Shown here: positions 12,601 through 24,400 of the stretch, piece by piece
Layout of the letters: every line of letters begins with the position of its first letter
Numbering within the stretch: position 1 is the stretch's first letter
NCBI GenBank assembly: GCA_035222895.1
Contig: JAVYIG010009928.1
Span: forward strand, 1 to 64,000
Reading direction: 5' to 3'
From: Strongylocentrotus droebachiensis
Taxonomy: Eukaryota > Echinodermata > Echinoidea > Camarodonta > Strongylocentrotidae
Length of the DNA stretch: 64,000 nt
Made by a program: the position numbers and the translations under genes
The notes under the pieces: model-generated
Told to the model about the DNA's origin: nothing
Database searches by the model: none
Seen by the model: only the letters and a program-made list of their open reading frames with translations

Positions 12601-15600
12601 TTAATTCGGTCTTCGCAGATCCAAATAACATTCCTAACAATATTAATCATGCCACACATATCAAATATCGAATATTAAATATCAATGAACATTTGTGCGC
12701 GTGAGTGTGTGTGTGTGACTTTGCTTCTGCAAAAAGCATATGCAATGCATTTCATTTGATAATTTAAATTCATTTCTCACTCCGCTAATCCCAACATAAT
12801 ACATACTGTAGGCATCACCTTGGCGCAAGTCGACTTTTTTACTCTCGCAAACAATGCCTCCTGTTCATCCATGCGTGAACACATACCACACAAAAATGAT
12901 ACCAAATGATTTGGGATAAAACACTCTTTCATAATATGTATAACAATTTACTGTTAATAGATGATATTTTTTTTTTAGAATTAGCAATTTTCTAGGTGTC
13001 AACTTTTTTTTGACTCACACGGTAGAGTGTGTAAATTCTTTGTATTTTTAAAAAAAATTGCTTAGGTTTAGCTGAATGTGTAGGTTCAAATCGTGTATTC
13101 TTACAAAACTGTTTAGTGTATCGTTTTTGTTATTCTACTACTTTTATCTTTTCATTGTTTTCAAGATGGTATTTCTCAATTCATTCAAATTAGAAAATGT
13201 AGGTAAAATATCTAAAATCGTTCACATCTGATATTGTATATGTATACATCTCACAATAGAATTCGTTTTTATTGACCATGTTTAAAGTAAGTGTCATGTT
13301 ATAACTTTGCAGCAAATCATAAAATACATTACTAATAACTACATTCATACAATACAAGATCTCATTCTGGCAATGTTGCTATCACTAAACAATGTATATG
13401 TATTAGTTCTGGACTGCAACGAATAACTTATATAATGCAAAAGATAACCAGGATGTCCAGACTTTAAAATTCATAGCCGATAAAGTTGATATAGATTTGA
13501 TATAGATTTCATATCTCTAAACTCATTTCAATTCCTGTGTTAAAGCAACAATTTAAACTGGAAGTTTGTTGTATTGGCATTGCATACAAATGGTGACTAA
13601 TGGTACACCATTCAAATTTCTTTTTACAGTAAATATCCTGTGGTTTCTTATATCGTTGGATTTGTTTCAAAGGTAACTGTTTGTCTTCTAATAAACAGAT
13701 AAAGACTACATGTTACTGTTACTATAGTTTCTGAGGAATCACGTACTATCAGACCAATACCAGGACCGTCCGTCGTCTTCATCATAACCACCAATCCACC
13801 AGGCCGTGTTTAAAACTATGTCTCTCAGATACTGGGCTCGGTCCAGCAATAAAGCATTAACGCTCTCATCGAGTATTTCAGCCAGAAATCCTCCTCTCTT
13901 GTTACACTCTTCGGCCCCGTCACCACAGCTCTTCGAAACATCCAGGAATTGGAAACAGGTGCCCATGTATTCTAGTACCATGTCGGATTGGTTAAGTTCA
14001 ACACTCTGGCAAGACCGATCTAGAAATAAAAATGTCACGACTTAGTAATAATTGGTTTAACTCATCATGGAATGTGAAAACGTGCTAAAGCACGATCATA
14101 CATACCTTCGAAAATATCGACTTAAAGTCGTTTTAAATAGCCTTGTATGTCACATTAATGATCGTGTGAACATAACGATGACATATTATAAACAATGTAG
14201 TCCGAACATGATGTCTATTTTTTACACAATAGGATATTGAAATTGCTTTTGAGCTAATTTTTTCATTAGTCTTTGTGATAATTTGTATTTATATGGTACG
14301 GTTTAAGAGGCGGTACAGGTGTTTGCCTCATTGCTTCGGGACGATTGACTTAAAGCGCTTCCGTGTCTTCGATAGTAAACTAGACTGCGCTGGAAACTGG
14401 GTTATATTGCATAACGAAGCATGGTACGAATATACACTGTTGGTCATAATGGTGGAATAATTTTTTTCTTCCCCCAATTTATTGAATGATTTTGACAATG
14501 ATTTATTCCTAATAGATCTAGATAATAGTATACATTCTCAGATTTTATTGAATGACAATTGGGGAGTGTTTATTTTGCGTGACTGCTAAAGCATGTGCGT
14601 GCTACTATGCTAATCAACTAGGGGACCTACGTCCTTAAGTCATAACTGACGGTTATGGGGATTAATGCCTCATAAAAGGGCACTAATATTGCACATCGAC
14701 ACGGTTTTGATCCTGGGGGCTCACAGTAACGAGGCCATTGCTTGGGCAATGAATCGTGACTGTACGCAGCGGGCGCTAGGGTACGTCGACGCCCCCACAA
14801 AAACAAAAAACAAAGAAAATGCAATAAATTTTCAATAATTCATTGCATTTTCCCCGAGTTCCAAACAGGAAAAATTCCTCGGTAGGGCCATGCATTATGG
14901 TTCAGGGCATGCCCTCATAGAAGATTTTGTTATGTTGGGGGTCGGGGCAAAATGCAATGAATTATTGATTTTTTTTTTGGCATTTTCTTTGTTTTTTTGT
15001 TTTTGTGGCGGCGTCGACGTACCCTAGCGCCCGCTGCGTACAGTCGTGATTCATTGGCTAAGCAATGGCCTCGTTACTGTGAGCCCCCAGGATCAAAACA
15101 GTGTCGATGTGCTATATCAGTGCCCTTTTGTGAGGCATTAATCCCCATTACTGTCAGTTATGACTTAAGGACGTAGGTCCCCTAGTTGATGCACACACAT
15201 GCTTTAGCAGTCACGCAAAACAAACACTCCCCAATTGTCATTCAATAAAATCTGAGAATGTTTACTTTTATTTAGATCTATTAGGAATAAATCATTGTCA
15301 AAATCATTCAATAAACGGGGAAAAAATAATTATTCCACCATTATGACCAACAGTGTATATTCTTTGATAAATTTAATTTGTAAAACCAGGAATCTTCTTT
15401 TCTGATTTTAAGATTTGACTATTAAACTTGCATTAGTTATTTAAAGTATATACAATCACACAGGAAGCTAAACAAGTATGACGAATCTTTCAATGGGTTG
15501 AAAATTGATCGCGGTTTTTCTGGCTTGAAAAGGACGTCACGGTCTTCGGACACACACACAATGCGGCTTTTCGTGGGCAAATCGCGCATCCGGGATTACC

Positions 15601-16389
15601 TCAATACAGCTTCCCTGCATGCGCCCTTAGGTTAAAAAGCCGCAGCTTCTCGCACATGAGAATTAATCCAAGGCGACTTAGTAGTAGTAGTATTAGTAGT
15701 GGTAGTAGTAGTACAGCAGTAGTAAAGTTGACAGTAGTTGTTGTAATAGTAGTAGTATTAGTAGTAGTAGCAGTAGTATAGGATTTCCCGGCCAAATTCG
15801 CGATTTTGTCATCAAAATAAATTTGTCTTGCGTTGAAATTCGACGGTTTTAGTGCTGTCAGCTATATCTCTATTCCTTTTTCTAGTTTTCAAATCTATAA
15901 AGTTTTCCTAAGAGTATATTTCATTCAAATTTATGAACAATGTGCTTCTTTCGCTATTTGGTCATTTGAGTTGGCGCAACACGACTTTCTCACATCACGA
16001 CTGTTTACTTTTAGCACTCTAATTCATTTGTAGTATTCAAATTAGGACTTTGTGCACTTAGTATTATTTTCATATATATATTTGTTAAACTATAATGTAC
16101 CTCATTATGTTTAACATGGCTTCATGGAAGACCACCATTATTGTTGATAATGAGTCACCCTGTTTAAATATCAGAAATAAATAAATAAATAAATATCTAT
16201 AAAACCCTTCGACCAAGATTCTAAATAAAATACAAAAACGGGAAAATTGAATGATAATTGGCATGGCAAAGCTGATCTTCGCTTAGTTGTGCAGAGTAAA
16301 CGAATTTAAATAACAAACTCGCGAAATACGCAGGGAAATCCCATATAACTAGTAGCAGTAGTAATAGTAGTAGTGGTAGCAGTAGCAGC

Positions 16390-16431
<42 letters not shown>

Positions 16432-16506
16432 TGTAGTAGTAGTAGTAGTAGTAGTAAATTAGTAGGAGTAGTAGTAGTAGTAGTAGTAGTAATAGTAAAT
16501 TAGTAG

Positions 16507-16538
<32 letters not shown>

Positions 16539-18118
16539 ATAGTAAATTAGTAGGAGTAGTAGGAGTAGTAGTAGTAGTTGATTTCATATTTTTTCATTCA
16601 ATTTCGTCCCGTAACTTTGTGGTATTGCCCATCTCGATGTCGATTTCGTCTTTGGTCATTCATTTACTCACTTTGTCCTTAAATTTGGTAATTATGCATT
16701 CAATTTTGTCTAAGTCAAATCAAGTTTTGGCAACCCCGGCTGCCAAAGTACCATTGCACGAATCAATTTCGTAATTTTGCAATTGATTTCGTCACAGAGC
16801 CATTTAAATTCGTCACGTGTTCGTTTGTTATACATGAATACTTCTCTTAACGGCGTAGCTGCGTAGGTCTATGAATATTAATCTAGGCCACTCGCAGAAT
16901 TACTTGATTGTGTATTTTATCTCTCCGTCTTGTATTCTTCTTTGTTGGTATTCATTTTAAGGAATTCACAAAAATAAGATATCGTTTTCATAAGAGGAAA
17001 ACATAGGGCTTATGAAAAAAAAAACAATCGAAAAACTGTTTAGCTCGCTCGCATTTTAAGTTGATATGTTTCTTATAGAAGGTGTTTTCATTCTTTCATG
17101 ATTAGATTTTGCTTAAATCCCCATCATAATTGTATTTTTTCCACTTTATAAAATGTAATTTTTCGCACTACGATCTCTCAAATCTATACATACACAAAAA
17201 TTCATTCGCTTCGCTCTCTCACAAATGAATATTCAGACCATCACACCTGTCTGCAATATATGATGCTTAAGCAGTAAATTGGACCATGTTAAGAGAGAAA
17301 CAAATATTTAAATCATCCCTGATAATGTAATCGCAATGTAGGGGTATATACCAATGTCTAGAAGTTTTATATTTTCGCGTTGAGGTTTCCCTATGTAGTT
17401 GCCCTTTTTATTTGGTGCACCCCCACTTTAAAAGACGCTCCACCACCCCTGCCGTTGGATATGTGACGCAGGCATAGGACGAATTTGATTACCTATAATC
17501 TCAGACGTATTCGGATATACTTAGATAAGGACATCACAAAATACATTGTTCATGCATGCATCACTAATAAGTTGGACTATTGTAATGGTCTGCTGTATGG
17601 GATCCCTGGCTCTCAATTAGTGAGATTGGAGCGGGTTCAAAACACCTGTGCAAGGCTGATTTATGGTTGTTCCAAATTGACACGGATCATCCCAATTTTA
17701 AGAAATTTACATTAGTTACCAGTACGCCAGAAAATAACATTCTAAATCTTGCTGATTGTATATAAAGCACTTCTTCTAAGTTCCCACTTATATCAAAGAA
17801 CTGTTATATTTCAAACTTGATCTACACAATCACAACATGCGCAGTTCCCGAAATACTTTGTTGCTGCAGATCCCATTTATCAAAACAAAATAACGCTAGG
17901 TGATGAAGCATTTGTTTGTTCAGTTCCAAAAGTCTGGAATAACTTACCATTGGAAGTCAGGAAATCCCCATCTGTGAATATCTTTAAATCAAAACTGAAA
18001 GCACATTTTTTCAATTAACTGTAAATGTAAGCATATCAGGAGCTTTTGTAGCGCAGTAAAATATATAATTAATGTTGGATAATGTCTGCGCTCTATAATT
18101 GTATTATTATTATTATTC

Positions 18119-18155
<37 letters not shown>

Positions 18156-18384
18156 ATTTTGCAGCGGACCGTTATGTGAGACGACGCTGAATGAAGTCTG
18201 ACGACATTTAATGGACATGTGTTGAAATCCATTGACCGCTGCCCAGCTTAAATTACAAATGACGAAGTTAACTTTGACATTTGAACGTTAACGGATTCTC
18301 AGGGTGAAAAAGAAGTGCACATTTATGACATTGAATGAAAAATAATTGTTAAAATCGACAGAAATCCTGTAGTAGTGGTGGTAA

Positions 18385-18422
<38 letters not shown>

Positions 18423-21400
18423 ATAATATTAATAGCAATTACCATACTGACAGAGCAAGCCATTGCCTGTTTGGTTTGATCTAGGACTCCATGAAAATGA
18501 TCCATCCTGATATGACAGTTCAATACAATCCTCTGAATTAGAACTTAGAAATTGATATTGCCAAAAGAAGCGTTCGATGTATTTCCTACCTGAGAAAAAC
18601 AAGGATCAACATAAAAAAAGAAAAAATGAAGAAAGAACATTTATTTTATCTTGGCATTTGCTTTTTTCCCGTCTGCCATTCAATATCTGTCCTGTTATTC
18701 TTGCAAACTTGATTTTGAATCCTATTTTTTCATTAATTTTGTGTGTATCATTATCATATTACTTAATCATGTTATTCGTGTTATATTTATTTAACTTAAT
18801 GAAGACAGAATTCATGAAATGTCTTGTCGATGAACGTCTACCTCTGTTAAAAAATACGATTGTGACTGCATCCATAATTTAGATTAAAATAACCATTTAC
18901 TATATAGAGAATCATTAAAGGGAAAGTTGAGAAAATGTATCATCATTTCGTTCGGGAATTGTCCATTTTTGCATACGAGACGGTTATATTTATTCTGTTG
19001 CACTAATAACCGTTGCTTTTTTGTTTTGCCAATAATAGGCTACTGAAGATTGTGAAAATTAAAATACAAATGAACTTAAGAAAGCTAGAGATAATTTACT
19101 ATGTCTCCACATCCAGTCTCGTCCTTCTATCGCTCCAATCCAAACACTGTTGCCGATTTGGTCGCCAATGAACTCGACGAGAAACGTTTGTGTCTCAGCA
19201 TCTTTCACTGTGGCAAGTAGCTCCCCTTCAGCATTGCAAAGGTTATTCGATTCTATCCAATTTATCGCATTACTACCACCACGTCGACGGTAACAAGTGA
19301 GATCGGAGTATCGTTTGATTTTAGTGGATGTACCGCCGCAATCCCCTTAAAAATAGGAACAACAACATTATAAAAATTGTATAACATTTTCTGACCGTTG
19401 AGTTTGTACAATTTACCATTTACATTATCATATTTCACTTATTTTTAAATGTGTTTTGTAAATTGTGAACAATTGAGTCATGATCTGCTTATCACGATTT
19501 GTATTAAATCATTAATCATATAAGTAGAGCTTAGAAACTTTACATTTCTTTAGAGGTAGAGATAGTCATTACTACTAATAACGGAGGAAACACGATAAAA
19601 TATTTGGTGCGGGTTTTTGACCACTTAACATGGAAAAACATCGGAATCAAAATAGTTGCTTACTTTGACAGACGGGAGGATCATTCTCCCAAGTGCCACC
19701 TTGTAGACATCTATTCAAGTTACTTCCAATCAGAGTGTACTTGCTACTGCTGCATCTGTATGTAATCGTCTGGTTTACCAAGGGATCTTCAGGCGATAGA
19801 GGATCGAGCTCTGAATAGGCAGCTATGGGAGGCGATGGACACTCAATAGCTGCAAAAACATGAGTAATGATTAATAAACGTGATCGCAAATACTTTCTAA
19901 AAATCAATCTAAGGCAAAACACCAGTATACTAACATATTCAAATGAATGGATGTTTCTTTCCTTGGGACCTAGTGACGAACTACTCAGTGAACCTGTTAT
20001 CATTGACTGAACTGCAATACTTGGAATTCAGTCTGCATACATTACATGTTGCTATGTCAATCAAGTCGTGGAAAATTCCCCGGGTTCTGAAGAACAACTT
20101 TTATTTAAACAGTATGCATAACACTTGAATATTTTATTGAACCGGTGTATTCCAGGGGCCAATATGCCAACATTACACTGACGTATTAAGTAATCCAAAT
20201 ATAAAATCTAATGTTATGGCAATATGGTATTGACATTGACCTTGGATGTTTTCTCGGATGTCTTTATTTTCGTTGTTTGTTATGCCATCGATTATCTATC
20301 GGCTAATTGAATGAATTCGTGCCGCTTAATACATTACGACGATCTAGTAACAATTAATATCATACCAATTTACTCCATAAAAACAAAAAGGATCATGGTT
20401 TAGGATGTCTTTATTATCGTTGTTTGTTATGCCATCGATAATCTATCAGCTAATTGAATGAATTCGTGCCGCTTAATACATTACGACGATTAACATGATT
20501 AATCTGGTAAAAATTAATATCATACCGATTTACTCCATGAAAACAAAAAGGATCATGATTTAGGATGTCTTTATTATTGTTGTTTGTTATGCCATCGATT
20601 ATTTATCAGCTAATTGAATGAATTCGTGCCGTTTAATACATTACGACGATTAACAAGATTAATCTGGTAACAATTAATATCATACCGATTTACTCCATAA
20701 AAACAAAAAGGATCATGATTTAGGATGTCTTTATTATCGTTGTTTGTTATACCATCGATTATCTATCAGCTAATTGAATGAATTCGTGCTGCTTAATACA
20801 TTACGACGATTAACATGATTAATCTGGTAAAAATTAATATCATACCGATTTACTCCATAAAAACAAAAAGGATCATGATTTAGGATGTCTTTATTATCAT
20901 TGTTTGTTATGCCATCGATTATCTATCAGCTAATTGAATGAATTCGTGCCGCGTACATTACGAAGATTAACAAGATTAATCTGGTAATAATTAATATCAT
21001 ACCGATTTACTCCATAAAACAAAAAGGATCATGATTTAGGATGTCTTTATTATCATTGTTTGTTATGCCATCGATTATCTATTAGCTAATTGAATGAATT
21101 CGTGCCGCTTAATACATTACGACGATTAACATGATTAATCTGGTAAAAATTAATATCATACCGATTTACTCCATAAAAACAAAAAGGATCATGATTTAGG
21201 ATGTCTTTATTATCGTTGTTTGTTATGCCATCGATTATCTATCAGCTAATTGAATGAATTCGTGCCGCTTAATACATTACGACGATTAACATGATTAATC
21301 TGGTAAAAATTAATATCATACCGATTTACTCCATTAAAACAAAAAGGATCATGATTAAGGAAATTGTTGTAGGTGTATAAGCCATTGCATTCCATAATTC

Positions 21401-24400
21401 AGAAAGAAAAATCAAATAGGGGTCCAAAAGCTATAAGAGACAACTACAATATCTACCATATAAACTTTGATACATGTCTATTGTTTGTAAACTTGAGTCA
21501 TGCATAGTGGGTTTTTTACTTCTCAATTCAAAGAAATATATATTTTCTTTAAATTCTCTATATTATATGCTGATTTTAAGCTATGGTCACAACACTAAAC
21601 AATAGCCTGCTCAGCGGCCGGGCGGCGAGTTTTTAACTAATTTCGCCCGGCACCGCTTGTTTTTAGGGCATTGCCCGATCGCTGCTGAAGTTTTAAAGGA
21701 GTTAAAATTCGGGCGGCGCCTGCTAATTTTTCACTCGCCGCCCAAACTACGCTCGGTGCCCGGTCGGTCAACGCACGGGCACCTACCTAATCGAGCTTAG
21801 GGCTCAGGGCGATTTAGGTCAAAGATCGAAGCCGTTATGTCAAAGGCTGCCGAGCGGTCGCCGCCCGGTCGCCGCTGGAAGATCAGTCGGTCACTGGGCG
21901 GCGAGTTCAAAATCGGTCGGTGTCCGGGCAGAGCCAGCTCGGCAGCCTTTCACCTAGCGGCGTCGATTTTTAACCTAAATCGGTCGACGACGAACGCTCG
22001 AATAGGTTCCCGCAAGTAGTAAGGCCTACAAGGCGCCCGCAGATGCCCCGCCGATCACCGGGCGTCCGGCGGGCAATTTCTTTTAAATCAGCCGTCGGCC
22101 GGTTGGAGACCGCCCTGGAATTGGTGGGTCATCAGCCCTTCACTGCCGGGACGCCACGCGGAGAAGCTCCCCGATTTGGCCAAGTTTTGACCTAAAATCG
22201 ACCGGCGACCCGCCCGCAGATGCCCCGCCGATCACCGGGCGTCCGCCGGGCAATTTCTTTTAAATCAGCCGTCGGTCGATTGGGGACCGCCCTGGAATTG
22301 GTGGGTCATCAGCCCTTCACTGCCGGGACGCCACGCTTAGAAGCTCCCCGATTTGGCCCAGTTTTGACCTAAAATCGACCGGCGACCGACGGGAAATCGA
22401 CAGGCACCGCCCAGGCATCGCTGGGGCCCTACAGCATGCTCGATTTCTCCAAAAAAAAAAATCGTTGGACGATGCCTAAATTCCAGCGGTGACCGAGCAG
22501 GCTACACATCGGTCGGTCGCCGCTCTGAGTTGTTACCATAGCAAGATTGATTTATTTGAGCATGTGAAGCCCTTACCTGTGCATATGGGTGTATGACCCA
22601 GCCAAGACCCGTCCTCTAAGCACACCCATACAGCAGTGTTTGTCAGGCCATCCATCATGTATCCATCACTGCATTCCCATGTGATATAAGAACCTGTATT
22701 CAGCGTTTGGTTCAGCAAGGTTGTTATGGTGTTAGGTATGGGGCCTGGTAGCGTACAGCTAGCTGAAATCAAACCTGTGGAGAGGATTTAATGTTGGAAA
22801 ATGATCGCAACTACTTTGGTGAAATCAACTCCAGGGCAATTTCAATACCCTATTGTTGTCCCATAGAACTAATGTTCCAGTTACGTAACACGTCGTCGTC
22901 ATGTTCGCACAATGCAATACATGACACACAAGGTGATTTCAATTGCCTTAAGCCCCTTTCACACCGGATCTGCGTAGAGTTGCGTAGTGTTGCGTACCGA
23001 CTACGCCGAAGTTAGGCTGCGTACTCATGAATAAATTGATGCTTCGGCGTAGTTCCTGCGTAGGTTATGCGTAGGCTTGCGTACGATGGCGTATAGTTAC
23101 GTACCCTGTGCGTAGGCACCGCGTACCTACGGCGTAGGCAATTGGCGCAGGGTTACGTACGCTTGCGTAGGCCTGGCGTAGGGTTACGTACGCTTGCGTA
23201 GGCCAGGCGTAGGGTTTCTTACGGTTGCGTACGGATGCTCACTGTGTGCGAAAGTGCCATGTAATAATGCAATAGACGCTCGTAGGAGCCGCGAGTGTAG
23301 CCATTGGCGCTTTATAAACCTAGTTTTCTGCCCTCAATCCACTGCTGCCTGCTGTCCAAAACACATCACTGCTGTTTGAATTACAGATGACTGTTGTAAT
23401 AACACAGCCAGAAAAAGATCATGAGTTGTTTGGCCCTCCGCAAAAAGGTACAAAACTCCAGCATCTGGATGCCCTGGAAAGACTAATTAGTCATGTGGCA
23501 GAACATGAACGCTTGGGAGAAGAACAAGAACAGAGAAGGAAAAAAGCTAGAAGAAGAAGGCATTTTTGTAGTAATTAAAGCAGAAATAATTCAATCCTGC
23601 AGATAGAGTTCAGCAGCGACAAAAGAGTCCAGCGGGACGAATAAAATGTAGCACTGCAGGAATAGTAATGAAAAGTCCAGCAGGGATCAAGCAGTCATGG
23701 CTAGGCTGCGCGCAGGTTGTATCAAGGACTTTTTTATACGTTTTTAATGCTTCGTCGGACTGGCGTAGGGTAGCGTACTGTTGCGTAGGCTTGGCGTACA
23801 GTTGCGTAGGCTTGGCGTACAGTTGCATAGGCTTGGCGTACAGTTGCGTAGTGTTGCGTAGACTTGCGTACAAATTGCATACTTTCTGCGTAAAATGTCT
23901 ACGCCGAAGGTACGCGAAAAAAAATTAAACATGTTTAATTTTTTGCGTCCCTCCGCGTACAGTTGCGTAGGCCGGCGTAGGGTTGCGTACAATCGGTGTA
24001 GGGTTGCGTACGATCGGCGTAGTCGGTACGCAACTCTACGCAACTCTACGCAAGGCCCGGTGTGAAAGCCCCTTTAAGTTGAACACAAAACAACCCCTAT
24101 CCCTAGAAAAACTCAAAGGTTTTTCACCTCCCTACTGTCTTTTTTAGGGGGAACAAGGATCAATTTAGGGGGAACAAAGTGCCCTCTTAATGTCATCACG
24201 TACCAATTGACACCAGACCTGGATGGAGAGTGGCAAATTTAAATAAACGTCTTGCCAAAGGACGGTAGTGCAAGGCTGATATTTGAATCCCGTATCATGT
24301 GACCTACATTCCGGTGACTTATCCACTAGACTACAAGACCTCTACTTTATTATCATAGCTTTTCTTCCGTGTACTTGAGATCCATGTGTGTCAGATAATG

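Noticed and set aside
13806-14045. Plus-strand frames opposite the CTLD-B exons
   Set aside because: Antisense shadows of conserved minus-strand exons; the same shadow appears at 41649 and 51941.
14627-14824. 65-codon frame
   Set aside because: Falls in one arm of a fold-back MITE; the same DNA is present inverted.
15601-15795. Threonine-rich protein frame
   Set aside because: Produced entirely by a TAG trinucleotide array; also true at 18323-18523.
20257-21358. CRISPR-like array
   Set aside because: Units are 160 bp, repeat in full with no unique spacers, and the DNA is animal; it is a tandem repeat.
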